64,000 nucleotides of DNA from the NCBI GenBank assembly GCA_021442155.1, contig CM038214.1, forward strand, positions 138,298,040 through 138,362,039, given 5' to 3'. The notes under the pieces were generated by a model that saw only the letters and a list, made by a program, of their open reading frames with translations, searched no databases and was not told the origin of the DNA. The stretch's first letter is position 1. Every line of letters begins with the position of its first letter. Both the position numbers and the translations under genes were made by a program. This document shows positions 34,920 through 47,499 of the stretch, one piece after another. The DNA is from Cymbidium sinense. Lineage: Eukaryota; Streptophyta; Magnoliopsida; Asparagales; Orchidaceae.

Positions 34920-35678
34920 TAAAACCTAAAACCTAAACATAATATAAATAAAACTTAAAAATAAAATACATAAATAAATCTTAACCTAAATAAAAAAACT
35001 TAAATCAAACCTAAACCTACACCTAAACCTAAAAATAAAATAAAATGAAAAATATAAACTAAAATAAAATAAAAACTAAAATAAAAATAAAAATAAAATA
35101 AACCTAAAAAAAATTAAATGAAAGCAAAATAAAATCCTAAACCTAAAAAATAAACCTAAAAAAACTTTTAAAAATAAATTTATACCTTAAACTAAAAAAG
35201 AACATAAACCTAGAATAAATAAAATAAAAAAAACCAAAACCCAAACTAAAATTAACTAAACTAAAATAAATAAAACCAAAGCCTTAACCTAAAATAAATT
35301 GAACCTGAACCCTAAACTAAATAAAATAAAATAAACAAAAAATAAACCTAAACATAAACTAAAAAATAAAACCTAAAAATAAACCTAAAATCTAAGCCTA
35401 AAAAAATAAAATGAAAATATAAACCTAAACCTAAAAATAAAAAATAAAACCAAAACTTAAAAAATAAAATAAAAATAAAACTATACTAAAAAATAAACCT
35501 AATCATAAACCTAAACCTAAAAAATAAACTAAAATAAAAAACCTAAACTAAAATAAATAAACTAAACTAAATAAAAATAAAAATTAACCTAAATAAAAAT
35601 AATAATAAAATAAAATAATGTAAATAAAAATAAGCTAAATAAACTAAATAAACTTAAACCTATGAGTTTACTTAATTT
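34920..35678 (+). repeat. A-rich module ending in boundary signature
   Basis: Ends CCTATGAGTTTACTTAATTT at about 35659-35678; last part of block II. Confidence 0.75.
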
Positions 35679-35864
35679 AAAAAAAAGTAAAAAAATAAAA
35701 AAATTGTAACCCTAAACCCTAAACCTTGAAACTAACCCTAAACCCTAAACTTTAAAACCCTAAACCCTAAACCTTAAAACCCTAAATCGTAAACCATGAA
35801 TCTTATGTTGTAAACCCTAAACTCCAAACCCTAAACCATAAATCTTAAACCCTAAACCCTAAAA
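35679..35864 (+). repeat. CCCTAAA island
   Basis: Short heptamer array. Confidence 0.85.
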
Positions 35865-36697
35865 CCCTAAAAATCTCAACCTAAACTAAATAAAACTAAA
35901 AAGTAAAATAAATAAAATAACATAAACCTAAATAAAATAAAAAATCAACATAAAAATAAAATAAAATAAAAAATAAAAACTAAACTAAAATAAAATAAAT
36001 AAAAACCTAAATAAAACTAAAAATAAAATAAACCAAAAAATAAAAAGTCTAAATAAAATAAAAACAAAACATAAAATAAAATTAAAATAAACCTAAAATA
36101 AAATAAAATAACAACTAAATAAAAACTTAAACCTAAAAAATAAATCTAAAAATAAATAAAAAATAAAACTTAAACCTTAAACTAAAAAAAACCTAAATCT
36201 AAAATAAATGTAATAAAATAAACATAAAACTAAGCTAAAATAAACTAAACTAAAATAAAAAACCTAAACTAAAATGTAAAATAAACTAAACCTAAACCCT
36301 AAACTAAATAAAATAAAATAAACTAAAAATAAACCTAAACCTAAACTAAAAAATAAAACCTAAAAATAAACTTAAAATAAAATCCTAAAACTTAAACCTA
36401 AAAAAAATAAAATAAAGACCTAAAATTAAACCTAAAAATAAAAAATAAAATTGAATCTAAAAAATAAAATAAAAATAAAACTAAACTAAAAAATAAATGT
36501 AAACCTAAACCTAAACATAAAAAATAAACTAAAATAAAAAACCTAAATAAAAATAAAAAAACTTAAAATTTATAAAATAAACTAAATTAAACTAAAGATT
36601 AAACCTAAATAAAAATCAAAAATAAAATAATCCAAAATAAATAAGAAAATAAACTAAATAAATTAAATAAAGCTAAACCTACCAATTTACTTAATTT
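35865..36697 (+). repeat. A-rich module ending in boundary signature
   Basis: Ends CTACCAATTTACTTAATTTT at 36679-36697. Together with the module before it, two modules stand in tandem without a gene fragment between them. Confidence 0.75.
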
Positions 36698-37248
36698 TAA
36701 AAAAAAGCACTAAACCCTTATCCTAAATCCTAAACCCTAACCCTAAACCCTAAAAAATAATAAACTTTAAACCCTAACCCTAAACCCTTAACCTAAATCC
36801 TAAACCCTAAGCACTAAACCCTAAACCCTAAACCTAAACCAACTATAAACTAAAAACCTAAAACCCTAAAACTAAAGCTAAAACTTAAACCCTAAACTAA
36901 ACCTAAACTCTAAGCTTACCTTAAACCCTAAACCTAAACCATAAACTAACTCTAAACTCTAAGCTTACCCTAAACCCTAAACCCTCAAATTCCTAAACCC
37001 TAAAGCCTAAAAATGTGAACATAAACCCTAAACCCTAAACCCTAAATCTTAAAACCCTAAACCCTAAAACCGTAAATCCTAAACCTAACCCTAAACTCTA
37101 AACGCCACTAAACATAATCCCTAAAACCTTAAAACATAAACCCTAAACCCTATACTCTAATTTCTAAGCCCTAAACCTAAACCTAAAGCAAATAAATAAA
37201 TTTAAAAATAAAACTAAAATTTAAAACATAATAAACCTAAATCCTAAG
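36698..37248 (+). repeat. Long CCCTAAA island and GRP leader
   Basis: About 550 bases of heptamers; the leader AAATAAATAAATTTAAAAAT precedes GRP copy 10. Confidence 0.85.
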
Positions 37249-37683
37249 AATGGTAGAACCTTGATGGCAGGACCATCACTATCAACCAGCTGATCTAGGG
37301 AGGGTTGGGAGGCGATGGTTATCAATGGTGATGGGGATCTAGTGTTGATGGTGAACAGAATGGTGGTTATGGAGAGAGGAGCAAGGTTAAACCGTGGTGG
37401 TGGCAAGGGAGAGATGGGATATGATGGTGGATCGCTACTCAGAGGTCGGGTGGTTGACAGAGCTAGAGAAATTGAAGAGCGACTGATCCGATCTACTGCT
37501 TATTGAACTATGTTTTTACACTAGAGACGGTTCTAATTATCTAGGGTTTTTTATTTGCTCTATGTGTGCTCATTTTCTTGTTTATGTCATCGCTTGTGTC
37601 TTAGAAAACTTGGTATGTTACTTGGTTGATGAAATCAAAAAAAGGAAATGTTAAATCTAAATTTGTTCTCTGTTAAAAAAAAA
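37249..37683 (+). pseudogene. GRP: GRP fragment, copy 10
   Basis: Starts AATGGTAGAACCTTGATGGC, one G short, so the RRM strand is frameshifted at its start. The Gly tail is heavily contracted: GGTGATGGGGATCTAGTGTT, then GGTGGTTATGGAGAGAGGAG and a GRDGIWWWI-like shifted run near 37408-37432. Missing G's and GGT codons occur at several places where copies 5 and 8 have them. The 3' UTR is intact (GACGGTTCTAATTATCTAGG, GTCATCGCTTGTGTCTTAG) and ends at an A-tract (37675-37683). The ORFs on both strands here are chance frames. Many single-base losses in G-runs might also reflect consensus errors. Confidence 0.83.
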
Positions 37684-37919
37684 CCAAAAACCCTAAATCC
37701 TAAACTAAAACTTAAACTTTAGACATAAAACCTAAACCTTAAACCCTAAAACATACAACTAACCCTAAACCCTACACCTTAAACCCTAAACCTAAAACCC
37801 TAAACCCTAAAGCCTAAACCCAAATCAAACCATAAAACCCAAACCCTAAATTACCTAAACCTAAAATAATATCCTAAAACAACCTAAACCCTAAACTATA
37901 AACCCTAAACCCTAAAACC
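37684..37919 (+). repeat. CCCTAAA island
   Basis: Imperfect heptamers after GRP copy 10. Confidence 0.85.
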
Positions 37920-38442
37920 TAAAAAACCTAAACCTAAACTAAATAAATAGAAACATAAACCTTAATAAACCTTAAAACCTAAAAAATAAAAAATAAAACC
38001 TAAACCCTAAACTAAAAAAAACCTAAAACTAAAATAAATATATAATAAACCTAAACCTAAACTAATCTAAACTAAACTAAAATAAATAAAACCTAAACCT
38101 AAACCTAAACCTGAAATAAAATAAAATAAACTAAAAATAAATCTAAACCTAAACTAAAATAAACTTATAATTAAACCTAAGATAAAACCAAAACCTTAAA
38201 CCTAAAAAATAAAATAAAACAAACTTACCTAAAAAATAAAAAATAAAACCTAAACCTAAAATAAAAATATAAATAAAACTAAACTAAAAAATAAAACACA
38301 ACCTAAACCTAAAAAAACTAAAAACTTAACTAAAATAAAATAAACTAACTAAATAAGTAAAAGGAAATTAAATAAAATTAAAAAAAATAAATAAACTAAA
38401 ATAAATAAAATAAACTAAATAAACTAATAAGTTTAATTTAAT
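37920..38442 (+). repeat. A-rich module, shortened, ending in worn signature
   Basis: About 520 bases. The first half of the usual module is missing: CTAAATAAATAGAAACATAA jumps to the AAAAAATAAAACCTAAACCC part. Ends CTAATAAGTTTAATTTAATT at 38424-38442. Confidence 0.7.
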
Positions 38443-38699
38443 TTTAAGAAAATAAATGAAAAATAATAAAAAAAGTATAAAAAGACCCTAATCCTAAACA
38501 CTAAACCCTAAAATAACAATAAACCCTAAAGCCTAAACCCTAAGTCCTAAACCATAAACCTTAAAATCCTAAACCTTAAACCCTAAACCCTAAACCGTAA
38601 AACCATAAACTCTAAACCTTAAACTCTAAACCCTAAAACTTAAACCTACAACCCTAAACTCTAAACCTAAAACCCAAAACCCTAAACCATAAACCCTAA
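38443..38699 (+). repeat. CCCTAAA island
   Basis: Imperfect heptamers. Confidence 0.85.
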
Positions 38700-39493
38700 A
38701 CCTGAAAAAGCTAAAAACCTAAACCAATGCTAAATAAAACCTAAAAATAAAATAATTAAAAATTCCTAAATCTAAGTAAATAAAAAAATAAAATAAAATA
38801 AAAACAAAACTATTACCTAAATGTAAAAATAAAATAAAATAAAAATAAAAAACTAAAAGAAAAGAAAATAAATAAGTACCTAAACTAAACTAAAACATTA
38901 AAAAAAACCTAAAAATAGAAAACCTAAATAAAATAAAAATAAACATAAATTAAAAGTAAAAAATTTAAATGAAAACCTAAACCTAAAATTATAACCTAAA
39001 AATAAGTAAAAAATAAAACCTAAACCCTAACCTAAAAAGAAAAACATAAACCTAAAATAAAAAAAATAAAATAAACCTAAACCTAAACTAAAATAAACTA
39101 AACTAAAATAAATAAAACCTTAACCTAAACCTAAAATAAAATAAACCTAAACCCTAAACTAAATAAAATAAAATAAACTAAAAATTAACCTAAACCTAAA
39201 CAAAAAAAAAAACATAAAAACAAACCTAAAGTAAAAACCTTAGACTTAAACATAAAAGTATAAAATTAAAACCTATCCTAAACCTAAAAATAAAAAATAA
39301 AACTAAAAACCTAAAAAATAAAACTAAATTAAAAAAATAAGCATTAACATAAACCTAAACCTAAAAATAAATTAAAATAAAGAACCTAAACCTTAAAAAT
39401 TAAAAATAAACCTAAATAAAAATAAAAAGTAAAATAAACTAAAATAAATAAAAACAAATTAAATAAACTTAAACCTACTAGTTTATTTAATTT
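38700..39493 (+). repeat. A-rich module ending in boundary signature
   Basis: Ends CCTACTAGTTTATTTAATT at 39475-39493. By position it is the counterpart of 1289-1948 in the flank of block A. Confidence 0.72.
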
Positions 39494-40009
39494 AAGTAAA
39501 TAAAAAATAAATAAACCCAAAATCCTAAACCATAAACCATAAACACTAAATGTTAAAACTAACCCTAAACCTACAACCCTAAACCCTAAGCATTAAACCC
39601 TAAACCCTAAACTAATTCTAAACTCAACCTAACCCTAAACCCTGACACCAACCCCAACCCTAAACCCTAAACCTTAAATAATAAACCCTAAAACCCTAAA
39701 CCCTAAAGCATAATCCTAAACCCTAAACCCTAAACCCTAAATACCTTTAATCCTAAAGCCTAAAACTAAACCCTAAACTAACCCTAAACCCTAAGCTCAC
39801 CCTAAACTCTAAACCCTAAACCCTAATACCCTCAAAACCCTAAACCTAAAGCCTAAACATTAAACCTAAACCATAAACCATAAACCATAAACCACAAACC
39901 CTAAAACCCTAAACACTAAACCTTAAACCCTAAACACTAAGCCATAAACCCTAAACCCTAAACCCTAAACCCAAAATCCTAAAATCATAAGAAATAAACA
40001 TAAACTAAC
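39494..40009 (+). repeat. Long CCCTAAA island
   Basis: About 515 bases, including three CCATAAA units at 39871-39891. Confidence 0.85.
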
Positions 40010-40717
40010 TACAACCCTAAAATTAAATAATTAAATAAATCTAAACCTAAATAAAATAAAATAAATAAAAGAAAAGAAAAACCTAAACTAAACCCTAAAC
40101 CAAAACCTAAAAATAAAATAAAATAAAAAATAAAAACAAACTAAAATAAAATAAATAAAAATCTAAACTAAATAAAAAATAAAACAAACCTAAGAATAAA
40201 GAACCTAAATAAAATAAAGACTAAATGTAAACTAAAAAATAAAATAATCCTAAATATATATAAAAAACTAAATAAAACATAAACCTAAAAATAAACCTAA
40301 AATAAAAAATAAAAAAACCTAAACCCTAAACAAAAAAAGCCCTAATCCTAAACTTAAAATAAAAATAATCTAAACTAAAATAAATAAAAATAAAATAAAT
40401 AAACCTAAACCTAAACTAAATAAAACAAAATAAACAAAAAAAAAACCAAAACCTAAACTAAAAAATAAAACAAAAGATAAACTTAAAACTAAAATAAAAC
40501 TAAATAAACTGAAATGAAGCACAAAAATAAAATAAAATAAAATGAAAATAAACTAAACTAAAAAAATAATAAAATAAAACTAAAATAAAATAATCCTCAA
40601 ATAAATAAACTAAACTAAATAAAATAAAATAAACCTAAATAAAAAATAAATAAACTCAAATAAATTAAAATAAACTTAATAAACTAAATAAACCTAAACA
40701 ACCTCATACTTAATTTT
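40010..40717 (+). repeat. A-rich module ending in worn signature
   Basis: Ends CCTCATACTTAATTTTA at 40701-40717; counterpart of 2094-2919. Confidence 0.68.
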
Positions 40718-40950
40718 AAAAAAATCCTAAACCAACCTAAACCAATGAAACCCTAAACCCACAAACCTAAACTAAATGCTAAACCCTAAATCTTAAACAC
40801 TAAAACCATAAATCTTAAACCCTAAACACTCAGTCATAAAACCTACAACCCTAAACCCTAAGCCCTAAACCCTATACCCCAAACCCTAAATCTAAACTAA
40901 CCCTAAATTACCCCTAAAGCTTGAACTAACCCTACACCTTAAACCCTAAT
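40718..40950 (+). repeat. CCCTAAA island before GRP copy 11
   Basis: Imperfect heptamers; the usual GRP leader is not recognisable here, as also before copy 1. Confidence 0.8.
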
Positions 40951-41389
40951 AATGGACTGAACCTTATCTGTAAGAACATTACCATCAATTAAGCTATTCT
41001 AGATTTGGTGATGGAGGCGAAGGCAGAGGAGGTGATTATTGTAGTGGTGGTGGGGGATCTAGAGGTGCTGGTGTATATTGAGGTGGTGGTGAGGAGGTTA
41101 TGGAGGTGGGAGGAAAATTCTGACCATGGTGGTGGAGAGGAGAGATATGATGGATCCTTCTACTAGAGGCGGTGGTTCTAATGGGAACTAAAGAAACTCA
41201 GTCGATCTCTTGATGGAACTATCTTCACAGTATATATGGTTCTACTAATCTAGGGTTTTTTATTTTCTTTATGGGGGCTCATCTTTTATTTATGTCATCG
41301 CTGGTGTCTTCAAAAACTTGGGTGCTACTTGGTTGATGAAATTGAAAAGAAGAAATATTGAATCTGAATTTTGTTCTATTAAAAAAAAT
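40951..41389 (+). pseudogene. GRP: GRP fragment, copy 11
   Basis: Counterpart of GRP copy 1, standing in the same place upstream of retroelement block B. Begins AATGGACTGAACCTTATCTG at the common breakpoint. It keeps AACATTACCATCAATTAAGC (NITIN then a stop in place of Glu/Gln), GGGGGATCTAGAGGTGCTGG and a short GGAGGTGGGAGG run, but the GGYNRGGGGGRDRGYDGGS section is collapsed to GGTGGTGGAGAGGAGAGATA near 41130-41149. GGTGGTTCTAATGGGAACTA shows the end of the coding part. The 3' UTR runs to GAAGAAATATTGAATCTGAA with an A-tract near 41381-41388. Non-functional. Confidence 0.83.
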
Positions 41390-41639
41390 CCTTAAACTCT
41401 AAACCCTAAACTAAAACTTGAACCCTAAAATTAAAACCTAACCCTAAACTTTAAACCATAAATTTTAAACCATAAAATCTTAAACCCTAAAACCCTAAAC
41501 CCTAAACCCTAAAACCTATAACCCTAAACCCTAAACACTAAGCCCCAAACCCTAAACCCAAAATGAACCTTAAACCTTAAACCCTAAACTAACCCTAAAC
41601 TAACCTTAAACCCTAACCCTAATCCCTAAACCTTAAACC
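41390..41639 (+). repeat. CCCTAAA island
   Basis: Heptamers between GRP copy 11 and retroelement block B; counterpart of 3496-3906. Confidence 0.85.
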
Positions 41640-43019
41640 TTGAATAAAGATATCATTAGTAGTAGATCCAAAGAATGACCTAATCCTAACATAGTTTTGG
41701 TAGCTAAAGAAATTGTCTTCAAGAGACTTTCCCTTGAATTAAAGATTTGAATACCCTAAACCCTAACCCTAAATCATATTATAATACCATATATTATAGT
41801 ATAATGTGGCATCATATATTTGAGTATGTACTGATGTGTTTTTGGATGTTATATGATGTTTTAAAATGTTCTAGTATATTATGGTATTGTACCCTATAGT
41901 CTATATTAATATAAATAATAAAAATATTGATTTAATAATTAGATGATGAAATTTGTTAAATTTGAAATGGGAATTAGGTTGTAGTCCCAAAGGTGTGCTA
42001 CACCATTTGTAGTCTAAAAAGTAAGATTTTATGTTCAAAATAAATATTATATGTTGTAGCATAGTATCGCATCATATATCATAATATATTATTCTGTGCA
42101 TTTTAAATTCTTTAGTATTTTACAATCATGTAGTTGAGCCTACACTAGCATTACTTATAAAAATGTTGATTTAGACTTTAAAATGGTGGAATTTGGCCAA
42201 ATTCATAATAGGTAGAGCATGGCATCATAATATATTATTTCAATTTAAAACATGTAAGTGATACGAATAAAATATAAATTTTTTTATTTTTTAGACTAAT
42301 TTTATGTTTTTTTAATCTTAAGCAATCCCTTGTGATATAATATGCAATATAGTATAATATAATATGCTATAGTGTATTATAATATAGGATGCCATAACAT
42401 AGTGTAGCATCATGCATTATAGCATACTATTATGTATTACTACTTATTATTTGGCATATTTTAGTTTGTTATAGTATGATGTAGTAGAGTCTATTGGTTC
42501 ATAAAAATATTGATTTATAGGTTGAGATGATGGGATTTGGTCAAATTTAAGGTAAGCTTTAGGAAACATCATTGGGGGTGTGCTATGGTGTGTCATTTAA
42601 TCAAAGGAATGGAATTTTGCATCCAAAATAAAAGTTCATTTTTCAACCAAATTTTATAAATTTTTTGTTTAAAGTGATTCATTTTAAGGTGTAATGTAAG
42701 ATAATATATATGAAAGATATTAAAATATAATGTAACAATATAACTTCACATATATATGAATGCGGTGGTGTGTTACTGAATGTTATTGTACATTTTAGTA
42801 TATTTAACTTTTGTTATAATACGTTGGGTCAAAACTCACAAAAATTTTAATTTGAAGGTTGAGATGAAGAATTTGGCCAAATTCACGGCACACACCAAGA
42901 AGAAACACCAAAATTATGTTATTTTGTACCATTTCTAATAGAAAATTAATAATTTTACATCAAAAATGAACATTATTCCTATTTTGGTATAATTTGAAAG
43001 AATACATTGTTATTAGTTT
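41640..43019. repeat. Left arm of block B with ~350-bp degenerate repeats
   Basis: Collinear with 3907-5530 but shorter by about 200 bases near its right end, where CCTATTTTGGTATAATTTGA joins sequence equivalent to before 5260 and after 5460 in block A. Confidence 0.65.
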
Positions 43020-45480
43020 GGTTGAAGAAATAAGAGAAGAAATAAGATTTGATTAGACTTCCATGTCAAGGACAAGGAGGGAGATCCGCTAGGGGATCAC
43101 ACATGCATTGGACATGACATGTGAGGGGTCTATGTCGATGGCATAGAATAAGAAAATTTGCTATGGATAAGGTTTGAATTTGATTTGATTAAATAATTTT
43201 GGAAAGAAGATCCATTGGGGATAAGAATCTATAATCCACCAGAGATTAAGATCAAATTGACTTTAATTTTTTTTGTTATAATTGATGTGGAGGCATATCT
43301 ACTAGAGATATGGGCTCAAGTCCACTAGGGATCTGGTATATGAACCTTCCACTAAGCGAGGTTGATCTATGGGGATTGGGATTTGAGTTTGATTTCATAA
43401 ATTTGTTTGGAGATGTATCCACTCTGAGATAAGAGTTTGGTTGGATTACTTTGATTTAGACTCTACTGGGAGTTGGTTTAATTTGGCTCCACTAGGGAGG
43501 TTGGTTTTGAATTTAATTTATTTGCTTGACTTGTTTATATATGATTTGGGGCTCACTAGGGAGAAGGGTGTGATTTAACTCCACTGGGGAAAATTAGATT
43601 GGGTTTAATTTAATCTGAGTTAATGTATGGGCCTTGTTAGTGTGCGATGGACCCACTAAGAAGGGGCTATATTAGTCTTAACTTATCTCAAGTATACAAA
43701 TCTAAAGGGATAGACTACCGACTGTGAGGTAGAGCTAGCCAACCTAAGGGGTTGCCTTTAGGTGTGTAAAGAATGTGCTAGCAAGAAGGCATAGTAGACT
43801 TACATCTTCCAATGCGAGGAACAACTGCTGGGGTGACCTGTTGGATGCACAACAAATTGAACCTAACCTAGGGAGACTACTGAGTAAATTTTGCTGGGAA
43901 CTTATGTCAACTCAGAAGTAGTCAAGATTAATTTTATCTTAATTTCATGTGATTTGATATGGTTTGTTTGGTTTAGTTTTATTTTGAATTGAGGGCATAT
44001 CCGCTAGGGATGTTTGCTCATCAAATTTGATATATTTAATTTATGGATGATGTTGGTATGCAATGGACCCACTAAGAAGGGGCTATATCAGACATGTCCT
44101 ATCTCAGATTTACAAATCTAAAAGGATAGTCTACTAGCCGTGGGGTAGAGCTAGCCAACCTAAGGGGTTTCCTTTCAGTATGCAATGGTTGTGCTAGGAA
44201 GAAGGTGTAGCAGACTTACATCATCTAAAGTAGGGAACAACCATTGAGGTAGCAAAATAAATAGAACCTGATTTAGGGGACTTGAGTGAATGTCACTGGG
44301 GACTTATATCAACTCAAGAGAAGTTAGGTGATTCGTATAAGGACTTTTGTTGACATTGACCTAAATATAGGATGCCTACTTGGGAAAAGGTATCGCTATG
44401 GGTGTCCCTTTAATCTGCAGGAGAATATATATTTTATTTATATTTTTGTGTGGACCTTATTTGTGTGCAAAGGACCACACGAGAAGGCTATGTCGACCAC
44501 CTATCTTAGATTCTTGGAGAGAGAATTTGCACATCCACAAGATGGATTCTCCAACCACAGGGGTAGTTACTAGGAAAGTATAATTGTCCAATCTGATTGT
44601 AACTTAGGTAGTGTCTAAATGGGGTCACTATGGACGTGATCTAAATATAGTGCCCACAGTGGAGGTGATGCTAGGGGCTTTATCCTAAGCCCAAGAAAAG
44701 AAAGCTTATAGGCTCACAATGGCCAACTCAAGAAGAAAGCATAGCATACTTACATCTGCCATCAGTGGTGTATCCTAAGTGCGAGAACCAACCAACCTAA
44801 GATGTATCTGTCAGTATGAGTGGTTTGTCCATCAGCATAGTGAGAACCAACCAAGCTAAGGTACCTGTCGGTGTGAAATGATCAATCTAGAAAGAAAGCA
44901 TGTAGGCCTACAACATTATAAGCAAAACTGATCATCGAGATGGTTTATCATTAGTGAGATAGATGTTATCTAACCTTGAGTGACTACTAAGCGGGGAGCC
45001 TCAATGAAGGATTGGACCTAGACTTGAAATAGTTAAGAGGGAAGGAGCCATTAGGGGACATATCCTAAACCTCAAATATACTCAACCCAATCAGTGTACG
45101 AAGGTTAATCCAAGATGAAAGCATAGCAGACTCACATACTTTTAAATGAAGCCAACATGAGGTAGCTTACTGGCCATGCAGTAAGGCCTACCAAACTAAC
45201 AAGGCCCTCATCAATGTGTAGTGGCCAAGTAAAGAAGGAAAGCATGGTACACTTACATACTCCAAAGTAAGAAGACCACTAAGGTGACACATTAGTTGGG
45301 TAGCACGCGTCGGCGACACAGGCTAGTGAGTGTCGTTAGGGGCATTATCTCAACTAGTAGCGAGATAAAAAAAAAATATGTTTATTTATATGTTTGTGTG
45401 TACTTTTTTATTTGTGTTGTGTTGATGAAGGATAGGACACTGCTCGGGTTCCTTACACTGACCATAAACACATCATGGAG
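43020..45480. repeat. Non-coding retroelement arm with ~410-bp tandem units
   Basis: Collinear with 5531-7960. Tandem unit starts are near 43646 (GCGATGGACCCACTAAGAAG), 44059 (GCAATGGACCCACTAAGAAG) and a partial near 44467. Small ORFs here (for example 44328-44583) cross this repeat and have no recognisable domain. Confidence 0.6.
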
Positions 45481-46160
45481 AATTTACAAACAAAAATAAT
45501 TTCAACATGGAAGAGATTGAATTTGAAATAGAATTTTCATTAATGATAATTATTTTTAAACATGATTTATAATATTTCTTTAAGTAGAGCATGTTGATTG
45601 AAAGCATTGGGTGCTCTCCCTTATGATTAATAAGCTAATAAGATCCTCCTTAGTAGGCCTTCTCTATGGAAAAGGGCTTTCCCAAGTGGGTTCAAACTTG
45701 CCTCCCATCTTATGATGGGAAATAATCGATCTTTTAGAACTAAAATAAGCTCTCCTACTTGAAAAGCTTTAGGATAAACCAAATTTTTGTGAGCTTAAAT
45801 TATTTTAGCTTTGTACAACTTGAGTTTTGGCATGCCCTTAGGCATCTCTCCTCCAAACTTTCGAGCTCTTATAACCCTAACTTGGCATTCTGCTCCATTG
45901 TGATCGTGTTACCCAAAGCTATCCTTATTGATCAAAGTTGGACTTCTAATGGTAGAATGAATTCAAACCCATACACTAAGGAGAAAGGAGTAAACTGAGT
46001 TAGAGTTCTATATGTGGTTCAGAAGGCCCATAAGGATTCAACTAACTACTCAAGCCTCTATCACTTGTTGTTGTCGAGTGTCTTCTTTAGTATTTGGATG
46101 AGAGCTTTGTTGAAGGCTTCTGTTAAGCCATTTTCCCTCGAGTAGTTGATGGTAGAATAT
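45480..46160 (-). pseudogene. Gypsy integrase C-terminal region, block B
   Basis: The minus strand shows the end of the integrase core and the domain after it: AFIQILKKTLDNNK near 46060-46110, a TTYRTLTQFTPFSLVYG-like stretch near 45940-46000, and GGKFEPTWESPF near 45673-45710. In the family this last region links the core to the C-terminal module that directs integration. Stops interrupt it many times. The part below about 45834 is also present in block A, and the part above it is not. Confidence 0.78.
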
Positions 46161-46520
46161 CTCCAATCTATGATGCATCTTTAGGCAAAGTTGTTGATCT
46201 CAATGCTCTTGAATGTAGTACCATTATAGGATATGATTCATCGAGGCTCTCCGAACCTACATATGATATGGTTCCTAAAAACCTAGAGCACATGCTGAGT
46301 TGTGACCTCTTTGAGTAGAATTGCATTCGCCCATTTGGAAAAGTTGTTAGGTAAAGAGAAGAATCGATGACCCTTGAAAGAAGGAGGATCAATCAGACCC
46401 ACTATGTGGTACAACACTTTCGAATGGATAGCCATGCATGTAGGATGTAGAATGTTGGGTGGTTGGTGTAGGTCCACACCTATTTGACATCGGTGGCCTC
46501 TGTCATATCCATGCAATCTT
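46160..46520 (-). pseudogene. Gypsy integrase core, block B
   Basis: Minus-strand homology to the retroviral-type integrase core, which joins element DNA to the host genome. The frame at 46516-46283 reads DLHQPPNILHP and then GLIDPPSFKGHRFF and KEVTTQHVL. The following frame has SYNGTTFKS near 46210-46240 and GLTEAFN just after it. The family normally has Asp in WGIDVIG and in SDNGTTF. Here the first is replaced by YHIVG, with a residue missing, and the second is Tyr, so the DDE triad is destroyed. At least one frameshift is needed between the two halves. Confidence 0.82.
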
Positions 46521-46939
46521 TGATCATCATCTACCAGTAGTATCCTAATCTCTTGATCTTGGCATTCATCTTCAGATTAGTTGGCTCCACATAATCCAGA
46601 GTGTATCTCGATTATGATCTTACTAGCTTTGTGCTTGTATAAACAACGTAACCACATATGATTGAAAGACCGGTACAAGAAACCATCCATAAGAGTGTAG
46701 GAAAGTGCTCTGTGTTCTATCTAATTGTCTTATCACTTCTCTTGAGGTAGTTTGCCTTTACTTAGGTAATCCATGAATGGTTTCCTCCAATCTAAGTCCT
46801 CATCCTTCTTGGCAATGGCAAGCTACCCTTCAAGAGAGTACTTTTTGATGAGTTCAATATAAATAAAGGATAAGAATTATCTATTTTGGACCATTATTGA
46901 TATGGACTCATCATCCGAACATGCAACTCTTTGGCAAGA

Positions 46940-47171
46940 TTGGCTAAAGAATATGCTACGATGTTCTCTCCTTGAGGAATCTTATAAAGGTAACCTCTAG
47001 GATTTGGGCCAACAACTCCATGGTGTACTTATGGTAGTGATGGAGGTTAGGCTTTATAACCTTATAGGATCTAGTGATTTGGTTGATAAATAGCTGAGAA
47101 TCCCTGAAGATGTTGATATTATGAATGCTTAGTGTAATGAATAACTCTGTCCAATTCATATTCAACTTCAT
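46940..47171 (-). pseudogene. Gypsy RNase H region, block B
   Basis: Minus-strand frame 47171-46956 matches the RNase H domain, which removes the RNA strand during reverse transcription: IFRDSQLFINQI, then LHHYHKYTMELLAQ and a FIRFLKER end. The DSQL aspartate, the usual family landmark, is kept. Upstream, the first catalytic region is only partly readable. Between here and the integrase (46520-46940) the sequence is zinc-binding and linker type but too broken to assign residues. Confidence 0.75.
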
Positions 47172-47499
47172 TTGTTGTGCAAGGATTGGATAGATGATAT
47201 GAGAATCTCATCACATCATGGTCTGGAGTTAAGAGAACTATTCTTACTCCTGCCATTCTTAAAATAGTAGATTGTGATTCTTCTTCTCTTTAAGAAGTAT
47301 GTCTCCCAGTGATGAATGCTAGTATCCCATAAGTTTGTGATTTGTTCATCGGTGAGATCATCACTAAGCAGAGAGTCAGTAGAAAGTGGGTGTGTTGCTA
47401 ACAAATCTTTTAGCGCTTGCCCTTTCATCGCACAGAGGGGTATGAAGGTAATGTCAAACTATGAGAGGATCATGGACCATTATACTCATAGCATCGACC

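Noticed and set aside
44328..44583. Overlapping ORFs in the non-coding arm
   Set aside because: Span the ~410-bp tandem unit; the equivalent place in block A is not open.
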